A stretch of DNA of 64,000 nucleotides from Collinsella sp. AF25-2LB (GCF_003458415.1 NZ_QRUF01000011.1:1-64000); one strand, 5' to 3'. Positions 25,889 to 36,223 are shown, counted from the stretch's first letter. Notes: generated from the letters alone by a model not told the origin. A program made the numbers and translations.

Positions 25889-27277
25889 ATGTCTAATGTG
25901 ATGGAAAAAGTCCAAGGGAGCATCGAAAAGAACGTTGTCCCCGTTGTCAATAAGCTTACGTCGAGCTATTGGTTTGGAATCGTTGCCAATGCCGTTTTGT
26001 ATATCGTTCCGTTTACAATGGTCTCGGCAATTCCGAGCCTTTTTAATGTGGTTCGTAATTTTGTGCCCGCTCTACCTGACCTGTCAGCGCTTAATACCTA
26101 CTCGTTTGGTCTCGTAGGAATGTTCATCGCTTTTATCATTCCTCACAGCGTCTGTGTCAAGGAGGACGATAAAGGTAGGGCCCTGATCGCTGGCTTTACC
26201 GGCGTCGGCGCTTTTATGCTGTGCATGAATCCCCAGACGGTCGATGAGGGCATGGCCTTCGAGATGTGGAAGTTCGGCTCGAGCGGCATGTTTGCGGCTA
26301 TGGCAGTGGGTATCACGGTCGGTGCAATCTACAAGTTCGCAGCGCATCATAGCTTCTTCGGTGAAGAATCGGTTATCCCTGATTTTGTTAAAAGCTGGTT
26401 CGACAGCATTATCCCAATTTTGCTGAGCCTTACAATTGCGTTTCTGCTGACGTTTCTTGTTCGAATTGATGTCTTTACCGTAATTGCGCTGATTCTTTCA
26501 CCCGTTACCAGTTTTGGCCAGTCTCTCCCCGGCGTTGTGTTTATGGCTTTGGTGATGGACGTGTTCTACTTCTTTGGTGTTTCGGGCTGGGCGTTTATTT
26601 CGGTGACGCTTCCGATCACCCAGGGTGGTATGGCTGAGAATATGGCTGCAGTTGCCGCGGGGGCTACGCCGACCAACATCAATGCGTATGGCCTTTCGCG
26701 CTACTACATGATTGGCGGAGAGCTCAACACTTTGCCTCTGGCGTTTATGATGCTGTTCTCGAAATCCAAAAAGAACCGCACGCTCGGTAAGGCGACGTTC
26801 GTGCCGTCCCTCTTTAATATCAATGAGCCTCTGGTTTTTTCCACTATCGTTAATAATCCCTATCTGTTCATCCCGGTTATTCTTCAAGCTATCATTCTGC
26901 CCGCAAATGCCTATCTGTGGCTGCAGTTCGACTGGGCAAGTCTCCATACCCAGATGTTTGCGATGAACTTCCTTCCCAACGCGGTTTCGGCTTACTTCCT
27001 TTCCAACGGAGATTTTCGCAACGTGGTGCTTGTCGTGGTGAACCTGATTCTTGCGGCAATCATTTGGTATCCCTTCTTTAAGGTTTTCGACAAACATGCC
27101 GCAGAGGACGAGCAGAAAAGCGAGGCTGAGCGCGCTGCGAAGAAGGCGGCAAAACGTGTCGCTCGTGAGGCAAGGAAGGCTGCAAACATTTCCGAGACTG
27201 CTTCTGAGAATGGTCCATCCGAAAAAGTTGTGCTGGCAGCTGCAGATTCTACAACGACGGGAGCGAACGATGAGTGA
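25889..27277 (+). CDS. PTS EIIC permease, cellobiose/lactose family
   Basis: A 462-residue membrane permease of the PTS_EIIC (Lac) type with about ten helices and the conserved loop LFNINEPLVFSTIVNNPYLFIPVI, whose NEP and Glu residues contact the sugar. The C-terminus is a long Lys/Glu/Ala-rich cytoplasmic tail (AEDEQKSEAERAAKKAAKRVAREARKAA), longer than usual. ATG 25889 has AGGGTG upstream; GTG 25880 would add three residues. Base composition is visibly more AT-rich than most of the window, matching the GH1 and EIIA genes that follow. Likely substrates are cellobiose or aryl-beta-glucosides. Confidence 0.92.
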   Translation: MSNVMEKVQGSIEKNVVPVVNKLTSSYWFGIVANAVLYIVPFTMVSAIPSLFNVVRNFVPALPDLSALNTYSFGLVGMFIAFIIPHSVCVKEDDKGRALIAGFTGVGAFMLCMNPQTVDEGMAFEMWKFGSSGMFAAMAVGITVGAIYKFAAHHSFFGEESVIPDFVKSWFDSIIPILLSLTIAFLLTFLVRIDVFTVIALILSPVTSFGQSLPGVVFMALVMDVFYFFGVSGWAFISVTLPITQGGMAENMAAVAAGATPTNINAYGLSRYYMIGGELNTLPLAFMMLFSKSKKNRTLGKATFVPSLFNINEPLVFSTIVNNPYLFIPVILQAIILPANAYLWLQFDWASLHTQMFAMNFLPNAVSAYFLSNGDFRNVVLVVVNLILAAIIWYPFFKVFDKHAAEDEQKSEAERAAKKAAKRVAREARKAANISETASENGPSEKVVLAAADSTTTGANDE

Positions 27278-27602
27278 CGCAATTGACATCAGCGCTGTGG
27301 CTATGGAAGTCATTTTAAATACTGGTGACGGTAGGACTTGTATTGACCAGGCGTTGGATAGCTTGGCGGAGTTTGATTTTGATGCGGCAGAGGAGCACCT
27401 TGCCCAAGCGGATGCAAAGATTCTGACCGCGCATAAAGTGCAGACTGCCACGATTCAAGCCCAAGCGGCAGGTGAGGAAGTCGAGTACTCGTTGCTTTTT
27501 ACGCATGCTCAGGACACTCTCATGACCATTAGTGCTGAACTTCATATGGTTAAAAAGATGATGCCGATTGTGCGCGCACTGGCTATCCGCGCCGGTCAGT
27601 AA
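27270..27602 (+). CDS. PTS EIIA, lactose/cellobiose family
   Basis: A 110-residue all-helical EIIA. The phospho-acceptor is His79 in SLLFTHAQDTLMT, the hallmark of the Lac-family EIIA. It overlaps the EIIC gene by eight bases (ATGAGTGACGC), so translation is coupled. It completes a B-C-A order for one permease complex. A stem-loop with a T run follows before the GH1 gene. Confidence 0.93.
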   Translation: MSDAIDISAVAMEVILNTGDGRTCIDQALDSLAEFDFDAAEEHLAQADAKILTAHKVQTATIQAQAAGEEVEYSLLFTHAQDTLMTISAELHMVKKMMPIVRALAIRAGQ

Positions 27603-27627
27603 TTCGAATCTTCCAATTGGTTGACGC

Positions 27628-27662
27628 GAGGGAGATTGCGACAAAGGTCTCCCTCTATTTTT
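27628..27662 (+). terminator. Intercistronic terminator or attenuator
   Basis: GAGGGAGA (27628-27635) and TCTCCCTC (27648-27655) with TATTTTTAA after. It lies between EIIA and the GH1 gene and may reduce transcription into the downstream genes. Confidence 0.65.
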
Positions 27663-27679
27663 AAGAACTCCATCTTTAA

Positions 27680-29224
<1,545 letters not shown>

Positions 29225-29233
29225 GGAGTAGAG

Positions 29234-29500
29234 ATGGTTTCCAAGACGACGGTCGTCAAGAATCCGAGCGGCATCCACGCGCGCCCTGCATCGCTGTTTG
29301 TGCAGGAGGCGAGCAAGTACGAGAGCTCGATCACCGTTGGTAAGGTGGGCGGAGACGCCAAAGACGCCAAGTCGATCCTGATGGTTATGAGCCTGGGAAT
29401 GGCCTGTGGTTGCGAGATTGAGATTGCAGCCGACGGCGCCGACGAGGCGGCCGCCGTCGATGCCCTCGTGGCGCTAATCGAGAGCGGCTGCGGGGAGTAG
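29234..29500 (+). CDS. HPr-like phosphocarrier protein
   Basis: An 88-residue HPr. His15, which takes phosphate from enzyme I, lies in SGIHARPAS, and the regulatory Ser47 in DAKSILMVMSLG, the site used by HPr kinase. The acidic C-terminus (GADEAAAVDALVALIESGCGE) is normal. The GTAAGGAGTAGAG upstream is a strong ribosome binding site, nine bases after the GH1 stop. Its codon use is GC-rich like the host, unlike the EIIC/GH1 genes beside it. It may be a system-dedicated second HPr or the only HPr; the window cannot say. No enzyme I gene is present here. Confidence 0.9.
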   Translation: MVSKTTVVKNPSGIHARPASLFVQEASKYESSITVGKVGGDAKDAKSILMVMSLGMACGCEIEIAADGADEAAAVDALVALIESGCGE

Positions 29501-29519
29501 GCGGGCAAAAGCCACGTCG

Positions 29520-29642
29520 ATGCTCGTTACCTTGCTGCCTATCATGGCGCTTGGAGGCATCGGCGACGTTCGCCAGATTCTCATACAGCTGGGCGTGAGC
29601 GTCTCGCTCGTACTGCTGACGTATCCAAAGTTCCGAGTGTAG
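29520..29642 (+). other. 40-codon hydrophobic reading frame, possible gene remnant
   Basis: ATG 29520 opens a frame (MLVTLLPIMALGGIGDVRQI and on to YPKFRV) that looks like the last membrane helices of a transporter. It lacks a ribosome binding site, and the frame remains open upstream into HPr, out of phase with it. It may be a remnant carried in with the island, or a chance hydrophobic stretch. Confidence 0.35.
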
Positions 29643-29668
29643 ATAACGGCAAAGCTCGCAAATGCAAG

Positions 29669-29704
29669 GACCCCCGCGACCGATTCAACTCGGTCGTGGG
29701 GGTC
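29669..29704 (+). terminator. Terminator at the right end of the PTS island
   Basis: GACCCCCGCGACCGA and TCGGTCGTGGGGGTC pair around ATTCAAC-type loop bases, followed by TCTTGT. It would stop transcription from the PTS operon before hypE. Confidence 0.82.
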
Positions 29705-29764
29705 TCTTGTGCTGAGCGATCAAAAGCGCATTGTTCAAAGCGCGGTGGCGCACGGATGCCGTCG

Positions 29765-30799
29765 TTAGCAAATTCTCGGCAGCTGCTCTCCCACGAGCAT
29801 GTCGAGGATGCGGGTCGAGCCCCAGCCGGTGCGCACACGCACGGCGGGACGGGCGCCCTCGGCAAGTGGCAGCACGCGACCGATGATGGCGGCGTTTTCG
29901 CCGTAGTGGGCGGCGCGCATGGCGGTTAGAGCCGCATCGGCCTGCTCGGCCGGCACGACGGCAACCATCTTGCCCTCGTTTGCCACCTGCAGCACATCGT
30001 AGCCGAGCATCTCGCAGGCGGCCTGCACGTCGGGACGCACGGGCACGGCATCCTCGTCGACCTCCATGGCAACGCCGCTGGCCTGCGCAAACTCGTTGAG
30101 CGTCGAGGCCAGGCCACCGCGCGTGGGGTCGCGAAAGCAACGCGTGCCGGGCGCTGCGGCCAGAACGTCGGCAATCAGGTGGTTGAGCGGTGCGGCATCG
30201 CTTTCGATCGTGCTCGAAAACGCCAAGCCCTCGCGCTGGCTCATGATGGCGATGCCGTGGTCGCCCAGTGTGCCCGACACCAGGATGACGTCGCCGGGCC
30301 GGCAGTTTGCGCCACTGAGCGCCACGCCCGCGGGTACCTCGCCCACACCGGCGGTATTGATATAGACGCCGTCGGCCCCGCCGCGCTCGACCACCTTAGT
30401 GTCGCCCGTGATTATGGACACGCCCGCTTCGTGCGCCGTTTTGGCCATCGTCTGCACAATCTGGTGGAGCTTATCCATGGGATAGCCCTCTTCGAGGATG
30501 AAGCCGCACGATAGGTAGCGCACGTTGGCGCCCGAGGTCGCGACGTCGTTGACGGTTCCGCACACGGCGAGGCGGCCGATGTTGCCACCGGGGAAGAACT
30601 GCGGCGAGACTACAAAGCTGTCGGTCGACATGGCGATGCGCCCGCTCGCGGGCAGCGTGGCGACGCCGGCGTCGTTGCCTTCGAGCAGCTCGGGCGACCC
30701 AAAGGCATCCAAAAAGACCTCATCGATGATGCGTTTCATCATCTGGCCGCCGGAGCCGTGGCCCAGCAGGACGGTGCTATCGGTAACGCTATGGGACAT
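29765..30799 (-). CDS. hypE: Hydrogenase maturation factor HypE
   Basis: HypE dehydrates the thiocarboxamide placed on its C-terminal Cys by HypF, forming the cyanide ligand of the NiFe site. The 344-residue protein ends in the required PRIC (Cys344). The AIRS-type ATP site is visible in LLGHGSGGQMMKRIIDEVF, DSFVVSPQFFPGG and CRDPTRGG-like (CFRDPTRGGLAST). It is 48 bp after hypD. The ATG follows GATTGGAGTTTTCGAT. Its last 57 bp are present a second time at 23205 across the PTS module. Confidence 0.96.
   Translation of the reverse strand: MSHSVTDSTVLLGHGSGGQMMKRIIDEVFLDAFGSPELLEGNDAGVATLPASGRIAMSTDSFVVSPQFFPGGNIGRLAVCGTVNDVATSGANVRYLSCGFILEEGYPMDKLHQIVQTMAKTAHEAGVSIITGDTKVVERGGADGVYINTAGVGEVPAGVALSGANCRPGDVILVSGTLGDHGIAIMSQREGLAFSSTIESDAAPLNHLIADVLAAAPGTRCFRDPTRGGLASTLNEFAQASGVAMEVDEDAVPVRPDVQAACEMLGYDVLQVANEGKMVAVVPAEQADAALTAMRAAHYGENAAIIGRVLPLAEGARPAVRVRTGWGSTRILDMLVGEQLPRIC
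29766..29822 (-). repeat. hypE 3' end, right direct repeat
   Basis: This is the intact counterpart of 23205-23261 (54/57 identical). With the left copy it brackets about 6.5 kb holding the LicR-type regulator, PTS genes, GH1 and HPr. Confidence 0.88.
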
Positions 30800-30847
30800 A
30801 TCGAAAACTCCAATCGTGGGTGGTGCCAGTGTGCGGGTGCGTCCGGA

Positions 30848-31960
30848 CTAGTTACGGTAGCGGTAGTACGCCGCGCAGCTGCCCTCGGAGCTCACCATGC
30901 ACGGGCCGACGGGGTGCTCGGGCGTGCAGGTGCGGCCAAAGAGCGGGCAGCTGCTCGGCGTAATGGCCCCGCGCAGCACGTCGCCGCAGCGGCATCCACG
31001 CGGCTCGACCGTCGCCTCAACGGGCACGTCAAAGCGAGCGCGGGCATCAAAACGCAAGAACTCGGGGCGGATGGAAAGGCCCGAGTTGGCAATCGGCCCC
31101 AGACCGCGCCACGTGGTGTCGCATGGTTCAAACACCTGCTCGACCAGCTGGCGCGCCACGGGATTGCCGTCTGCGTTGACGCCACGGCGGTAGGCGTTGT
31201 CAATCGCCGGCCTGTCCTCGACAACCATCTGGACCAGCATGCAGATGCCCTGCAGGATATCGACCGGTTCAAATCCCGTGACCACGCCCGGGGTATTGAA
31301 TTCGTCGACCAAAAAGCTAAAGGGCGCCAAGCCCGTGATGGTGGCGACGTGGCCCGGTAGGATAAAGCCGTCGATGGTGGTCTCGGGGTCGTTGGCGATG
31401 GCGCGCAACGCCGGCGGCGTGGTCTTGTGGGCGCAATAGACCGAGAAGTTCAAAAGCCCGCGCGCCTCGGCCTCCAAGATGGCGGCGGCGATGGTGGGCG
31501 TCGTAGTCTCAAAGCCCACGCCCATAAAAATGACCGGGCGATCAGGGTTTTGCTCGGCAATGTCGAGCGCGTCGAGCGGGGAATAGACGATGCGGATATC
31601 GCGCCCCGCCGCCTTTTGCGCAGCGAGCGAGGTGGATGATCCGGGCACGCGCATCATGTCGCCAAAGGTGGTGATGATGGCGCCGTCTATGTTGGCGAGC
31701 GCGATTGCGTGGTCGATGTCGCGGTTGGCGGTGACGCAGACGGGGCAGCCCGGGCCGCTCAGCAGCTTGAGCCCGGCCGGCATAATGGAGCGAAAGCCAT
31801 AGCGTCCGATGCTCACGGTATGCGTGCCGCAGACTTCCATAAGGTTGATGGTGCGGTCGCCGACAAGCTCATGAATGCGCTCGATGAGCTCGCGAGCCAG
31901 CTTGGGATCGCGGAATGCCGAGAAATCGATACCGGAGCGCGCCGGCTGCTCGGGCGCCAC
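30848..31960 (-). CDS. hypD: Hydrogenase maturation factor HypD
   Basis: HypD is the [4Fe-4S] scaffold on which, with HypC, the Fe(CN)2CO moiety is built. The 370-residue protein shows the conserved MEVCGTHTVSIGRYG, GPGCPVCVT, GFETTTPT and the C-terminal cysteine cluster (GCRCGDVLRGAITPSSCPLFGRTCTP). The GTG start shares a base with the hypC stop, so the two are translationally coupled. Length is normal. Confidence 0.97.
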   Translation of the reverse strand: MAPEQPARSGIDFSAFRDPKLARELIERIHELVGDRTINLMEVCGTHTVSIGRYGFRSIMPAGLKLLSGPGCPVCVTANRDIDHAIALANIDGAIITTFGDMMRVPGSSTSLAAQKAAGRDIRIVYSPLDALDIAEQNPDRPVIFMGVGFETTTPTIAAAILEAEARGLLNFSVYCAHKTTPPALRAIANDPETTIDGFILPGHVATITGLAPFSFLVDEFNTPGVVTGFEPVDILQGICMLVQMVVEDRPAIDNAYRRGVNADGNPVARQLVEQVFEPCDTTWRGLGPIANSGLSIRPEFLRFDARARFDVPVEATVEPRGCRCGDVLRGAITPSSCPLFGRTCTPEHPVGPCMVSSEGSCAAYYRYRN

Positions 31961-32220
31961 TAGTAAGCCTCCGCCGGGTTGGTGGTCAGCTGGTCTTCTT
32001 CGACCAGCTCGGACATGGCATTAACAAGCTCGAGCGTTTCCTGTGCTTCCTGCTCGTCGACAATCTGGATGCCAAAGCCGGCGTGTACGAGAATATAGTC
32101 GCCAACCTGCGCCGTCGGCACGAGTCGCAGCGACACGGGGCGCTCGATGCCCATCATGTCGACGGTGGCCTTGAGGTCGTCGTCGCGTTTGACTACTTTA
32201 CCGGGAACGGCAAGGCACAT
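31960..32220 (-). CDS. hypC: Hydrogenase maturation chaperone HypC
   Basis: The 86-residue HypC/HupF-type chaperone begins MCLAVPGKVV, with Cys2 that binds iron and the large-subunit precursor. It continues through a conserved beta domain (VGDYILVHAGFGIQIVDEQEA). The ATG follows AAAAGGGGAACAAT. It overlaps hypD by one base. A 134-bp gap without recognisable signals separates it from hypF. Confidence 0.96.
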   Translation of the reverse strand: MCLAVPGKVVKRDDDLKATVDMMGIERPVSLRLVPTAQVGDYILVHAGFGIQIVDEQEAQETLELVNAMSELVEEDQLTTNPAEAY

Positions 32221-32354
32221 ATTGTTCCCCTTTTATACGCTTTGCGCTGGACGGGCGCTCAATAATCCATCAGTTGATGGTAGCGCTCGCGGGGTTCGCG
32301 GGCAAACGCGTTACGCCTGTGAGACGGCTGGGCGCGGCGGCGTGCGAGGGCGAG

Positions 32355-34826
32355 CTACTGTGATGCAATCTGCGCAAGACGAGTGCGTGCGACTGCTGCC
32401 TGACCGTAGGCGATGCAGCCGTCATTGACGGGTACGGTGTGGGGGACAAGGACAGTAAAGCCTGCGCTTTTGAGCTCGCGGGTGAGAAGCTGAAGCAGAA
32501 GTCGGTTCATGAACACGCCGCCCGAGAGCGCGACGGTGTCGATGCCCTCGTGCACGCAGATATCGCTGGCGATGCGCGCCGAGGAGCGCGCGACGGCGAC
32601 ATGGAAATCGAGTGCGAGCCTGTCGGCGGGCGCTCCGGCTTCAATTCCTCCCAAAAGTGCCTCAAAGAGCGCTTTCTGGTCCAGAACATCGGGGCCGTCC
32701 AGCCGCGATGGGTCAGATGTGGAATAGCCGGCATTGTCGTCGGGAAAATGGACGCCTTCGCTGTCGAGCGCGCGCCAGGCGGCGGCTTCGAGCTCGATGG
32801 CGGGTTCGCCCTCGTAGGTTGCCTTGTCGCAGATGTCCAGAATTGCTGCCGCGGCATCAAAGAGACGCCCCATGCTGCTGGTACGCGGGCTGTTGATGCC
32901 GCGCTCGATCATGGTGGCTGTCACGCTGCGCGTTTGCTCGTCGAGGCTGCCCAAAAGCCGAGCGGCACCTGGGTGCTCGAGCAGGCCGAGCTCACTGAGC
33001 AGGGCAAAGGCGTTGCGGCGGGCGTCGCGCACGGAGGCCGCCCCACCGGGGAGCGCCCAGGTGCGCAAATGCGCGGTGCGCTCAAAGCCGCCAAGGCTGG
33101 CAACAAGAAACTCGCCGCCCCAAATGGTCCCATCGGTGCCGGCGCCGGTGCCGTCAAAGGCGATGCCAAGGACGCGCGCGTCGGTTGTAAGCTGGCCCGC
33201 GGCGATGGCTTCGGCCATTACGCTCGCGATATGCGCATGATGGTGCTGCACCTCGACGAGCGGCAGATTGCATTTTCGCGCCTGCTCGCGCGCCCACTGG
33301 CCCGATAGATAACTGGGGTGTACATCGCAAGCCAAGGCGGCGGGCGCCAAATCAAAGAGATCTTCCAAGCGCGTGCGCGCAGCGTTCCAGGCATCGAAGG
33401 TCCCGCCGTTTTCAACATCGCCGATATGCTGCGACACAAAACAGGTCGCCTCGCCGTTCGTCCCTTCACGCGTGAGCGCAATCGTGGCCTTTTGTTGTGG
33501 CCCGCAGGCGAGCACGCAGGACGGAGCGCGGTCGAGCGCCGGCAACGGCAGCGGCTGGGGTGCATATCCGCGAGCGCGGCGAACGGGCATAACGGCGCCG
33601 TTGACCACGCGCACCACGGAATCGTCATAGCGCGAGAGAATCGCTCGATCGTTGCCGAGCAGCGCGTCGGCAATGCCGGCGGCAACGAGGCGCTCCCAGG
33701 CAAGATCGTCATCGGTCTCGATGGGCTCTTCGCTCAGGTTGCCGCTGGTCATGACGAGCGCGTGCATACCGCAGGCTTCTGCCACGGCAAGCAACAGATG
33801 TTGAAGCGGCGTATAGGGGAGCATAACGCCAAGCTCGGGCAGGTCGCGCGCGACGGACGGTGCGAGTACGAGGGCGTCGGAAGAATCGCCGTCGTTCCCG
33901 CAAACAGCCCGCCGGCGCAGCAGCACGATTGGGCGGATACTGCCAGCGAGCAGATTGCGTTCAGCATCGTCGATATGACACAGGCGCCCGGCATCGGCAA
34001 GACTGCGCACCATGACGGCAAGCGGCTTATTGCTGCGACGCTTGCGACGGCGCAGCTCAGCCACCGCCTGCTCGTTGGCAGCGTCACAGGATAGATGGAA
34101 TCCGCCCAGGCCCTTGATGGCGACGATGCCACCGCTGGCCAGCAGCTCAACACAGCGGTCGATAATGGCGTCGCTGGCCTCGCGTGTGGTGCCGACGGCC
34201 AGCGACGCGGCGGCTTCGCCCGGCCCATCGCCCACGCCCGCTTCGCGCCACGTAATATGCGGTCCGCAATCAAAGCAGGCATCGGGCTGCGCGTGAAAAC
34301 GCCGGTCGAGTGGGTCGGCATACTCCGCGGCGCACTTGGGACACATGGGAAAACGGTCCATCGAGGTAGCCGCTCGATCGTAAGGTAGCGAGCGGATGAT
34401 GGTAAAGCGTGGGCCACAGTTAGTGCAGTTGATAAAGGGGTAGTGATAGCGTCGGTCGGCGGGATCGAACAACTCGCGCAGGCAATCGTCACAGGTGGCG
34501 ATATCGGGCGAGACGAGCGTCGTGTGCGCGGTCTGGTCCTGCGATGCTACGATGCGAAAGCCCTGTTCATTGGCAGCGCTCCAGCCGCCAGGCCCCAAAT
34601 CCGCAATATCGACTCGCTCAACGCGGGCTGCCGCAGGCGCATGCTCAGAAAGCGCGGCAACAAAAGCATCGAGCGCATCGGCCGGAGCGTGCGCCTCGAT
34701 ATGCACGCCGTCGCCCGCGTTGAGCACCCAGCCGCAAATGCCGTGCGCCATGGCCTCGCGATACACAAACGGCCGCATGCCGACGCCCTGCACAATGCCC
34801 GTTACATGGATATGCGCATGTCGCAT
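32355..34826 (-). CDS. hypF: Carbamoyltransferase HypF
   Basis: HypF makes thiocarboxylate-bound carbamoyl groups from carbamoyl phosphate for HypE. The 823-residue protein has an acylphosphatase domain (GIVQGVGMRPFVYREA), two zinc fingers (CDDCLREL...CTNCGPRF and CPKCAAEY...CFDCGPH), a YrdC-like domain (KGLGGFHLSCDAANEQAV) and a Kae1-like carbamoyltransferase domain (VQHHHAHIASVMAE, GIAFDGTGAG). It is somewhat longer than usual. ATG 34826 follows AAGGAGGGTCGC; the frame extends upstream without a better start. Confidence 0.95.
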   Translation of the reverse strand: MRHAHIHVTGIVQGVGMRPFVYREAMAHGICGWVLNAGDGVHIEAHAPADALDAFVAALSEHAPAAARVERVDIADLGPGGWSAANEQGFRIVASQDQTAHTTLVSPDIATCDDCLRELFDPADRRYHYPFINCTNCGPRFTIIRSLPYDRAATSMDRFPMCPKCAAEYADPLDRRFHAQPDACFDCGPHITWREAGVGDGPGEAAASLAVGTTREASDAIIDRCVELLASGGIVAIKGLGGFHLSCDAANEQAVAELRRRKRRSNKPLAVMVRSLADAGRLCHIDDAERNLLAGSIRPIVLLRRRAVCGNDGDSSDALVLAPSVARDLPELGVMLPYTPLQHLLLAVAEACGMHALVMTSGNLSEEPIETDDDLAWERLVAAGIADALLGNDRAILSRYDDSVVRVVNGAVMPVRRARGYAPQPLPLPALDRAPSCVLACGPQQKATIALTREGTNGEATCFVSQHIGDVENGGTFDAWNAARTRLEDLFDLAPAALACDVHPSYLSGQWAREQARKCNLPLVEVQHHHAHIASVMAEAIAAGQLTTDARVLGIAFDGTGAGTDGTIWGGEFLVASLGGFERTAHLRTWALPGGAASVRDARRNAFALLSELGLLEHPGAARLLGSLDEQTRSVTATMIERGINSPRTSSMGRLFDAAAAILDICDKATYEGEPAIELEAAAWRALDSEGVHFPDDNAGYSTSDPSRLDGPDVLDQKALFEALLGGIEAGAPADRLALDFHVAVARSSARIASDICVHEGIDTVALSGGVFMNRLLLQLLTRELKSAGFTVLVPHTVPVNDGCIAYGQAAVARTRLAQIASQ

Positions 34827-34855
34827 GCGACCCTCCTTCGTTGAAATGTGTGCTG

Positions 34856-35368
34856 TTACAGCCCCAGGCTCTGCTTGGTGGCGGCGCACGTGAGCTCGCC
34901 GTGCTTAACGCCGCGCAGGCCCAGCAGGCGGTCGGCTAGTTCGTAGACGCGCTCGCCGCGACCTTTGAGCGCCAGGATCTCCAAGCAGTTGTGGTGATCC
35001 AGATGCACGTGCATGGTCGATACGATTTCATCGGTGTAGTCGTGCTGCACCTCGTCCAGGCGGCGCGTCAGGTCGCCGGTGTGATGGTCGTAAATCATGG
35101 TGAGCGACCCGATAACGTGCTCATCGGGCGTGCGCATCTGCTCCTTGGCGATCGAGGCGCGAATCAGGTCGCGCACGGCCTCGGATCGGTTGGCCACGTC
35201 GCCGCGGCGCGCGATCTGCTCGTCAAAACGGCGCAGCAGGTCGTCGGGTGCGGTAACCGAAAAGCGGACCAGCTCGGAGCCGGAGCCACTACAGTGGCAG
35301 CCTGCGTCGCCGTCCGCCCCGTGCGGATGCTCGTGCTCGTACCCGCAGCCGTGCTCATGTTCGGCCAC
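34856..35368 (-). CDS. nikR: Nickel-responsive regulator NikR with a His/Cys-rich N-terminal extension
   Basis: NikR is a ribbon-helix-helix repressor that senses Ni2+. The 170-residue protein has the RHH domain at about residues 33-75 (LVRFSVTAPDDLLRRFDEQI) and the C-terminal ACT-like sensor with the square-planar Ni ligands: His in QHDYTDE, HVH in MHVHLDHHNCLEI and the Cys in that segment. Ahead of the RHH is an unusual 30-residue extension rich in His and Cys (EHEHGCGYEHEHPHGADGDAGCHC), a likely metal reservoir. The GTG start lies one base after the upstream small gene. hypF follows. Confidence 0.93.
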   Translation of the reverse strand: MAEHEHGCGYEHEHPHGADGDAGCHCSGSGSELVRFSVTAPDDLLRRFDEQIARRGDVANRSEAVRDLIRASIAKEQMRTPDEHVIGSLTMIYDHHTGDLTRRLDEVQHDYTDEIVSTMHVHLDHHNCLEILALKGRGERVYELADRLLGLRGVKHGELTCAATKQSLGL

Positions 35369-35369
35369 G

Positions 35370-35618
35370 TTACACCAGCTTCACGGAGCCGACGGAGTTG
35401 TGGTCGGCCTCGATGGCTTCCTCGTAGCCCTCGAGCGCGTCATGCGCCTCGTGCAGCGCGGCCATGGCGGCCTCGAGCTTGGCGCCGATGCGCTCCATGT
35501 CAAAATTCTCGGTCGCATGCAGCAGCTGATGGCTCCACTCATGAGCGAGCTCGATGGTGTCGTCGACCTGTTTGACGCTCATGGCAAGCTGGCTCATGTT
35601 CATTCCAACATCATGCAT
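35370..35618 (-). CDS. Small His-containing protein, unknown, coupled to nikR
   Basis: An 82-residue acidic, predominantly helical protein with no signal peptide, membrane segment or known motif. Histidines and acidic residues recur (ELAHEWSHQLLHATENF, AALHEAHDALEGYEEAIEADHN), so metal binding is conceivable. It heads the nikR-hypF-hypC-hypD-hypE order, and its stop codon is one base from the nikR GTG. A strong ribosome binding site (AAAAGGAGATTTTCC) precedes ATG 35618. Its position suggests a role in nickel handling or hydrogenase maturation; I did not recognise a family. hypA and hypB are not here. Confidence 0.7.
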   Translation of the reverse strand: MHDVGMNMSQLAMSVKQVDDTIELAHEWSHQLLHATENFDMERIGAKLEAAMAALHEAHDALEGYEEAIEADHNSVGSVKLV

Positions 35619-35695
35619 GGAAAATCTCCTTTTGTATGGGGCAGTTCAGTGGTTCAGATTTTACTACGCCCGCTCTGCGCGCAGCTGCATAAGAA

Positions 35696-35728
35696 AACGG
35701 GTACGAGTCTGTGCGACCCGCACCCGTT
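35696..35728. terminator. Hairpin with T run on the minus strand (trxA terminator)
   Basis: AACGGGT and ACCCGTT with additional inner GGGT/ACCC pairing; on the minus strand it is followed by TTTTCTTA. It lies about 110 nt downstream of trxA, with no gene in between. Confidence 0.6.
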
Positions 35729-35839
35729 CACTGGGGGCTGTTTGTAACTACCATACTATCCGTGGTCGTCCGCGCCGCGCCCGGCAGTCCGGCGAGCGGT
35801 GCAAAACCGCTCATGGACGGCGGGTAAGTAACAAGCGTA

Positions 35840-36160
35840 TTACAGATGCTTCTCCAGCAGCGCCTGCAGCCTCGCCTTGGGCAGAGCGCCAACCGAGCGG
35901 TCAATCTCCTCGCCGTTCTTAAACACAATCAGCGTGGGGATGCTCATGACGCCATACTTCATGGCCAGGTCCTGGTTGTCGTCGACGTTGCATTTGGCAA
36001 CGGCAAGCTTGCCCGCCAGCTCATCGGCAACCTCGTCAACGATGGGCGAGAGGGATCGACAGGGCCCGCACCACGGTGCCCAAAAATCGACCAGCACGGG
36101 CAGGCTGTCGTTAACGATGGAATCGAAGTTCTCGGGGGTAATCTGATTAATGTCAGCCAT
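35840..36160 (-). CDS. trxA: Thioredoxin
   Basis: A 106-residue thioredoxin with the active site FWAPWCGPC (Cys31, Cys34), a cis-Pro in MSIPTLIVFKNGEEID and the terminal KARLQALLEKHL helix. It reduces protein disulfides in the cytoplasm, using thioredoxin reductase encoded elsewhere. ATG 36160 follows TGGAGGTCACC; the frame stays open upstream but without a good start. It is monocistronic and divergent from the unknown gene at 36297. Confidence 0.96.
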   Translation of the reverse strand: MADINQITPENFDSIVNDSLPVLVDFWAPWCGPCRSLSPIVDEVADELAGKLAVAKCNVDDNQDLAMKYGVMSIPTLIVFKNGEEIDRSVGALPKARLQALLEKHL

Positions 36161-36223
36161 GGTGACCTCCATAATGCGACGCGGTCCGGCCGCGTAAAAC
36201 TCAGTACGACCGTGCTTATACCC

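Noticed and set aside
35619..35700. A NikR operator upstream of the nikR-hyp genes
   Set aside because: The known GTATGA-N16-TCATAC pattern is absent; I saw no convincing palindrome.
35760..35830. A tRNA-like region with a GAGCGGT/ACCGCTC hairpin
   Set aside because: No T-loop GTTCRA, no acceptor stem pairing and no CCA; it is probably a simple hairpin downstream of trxA.
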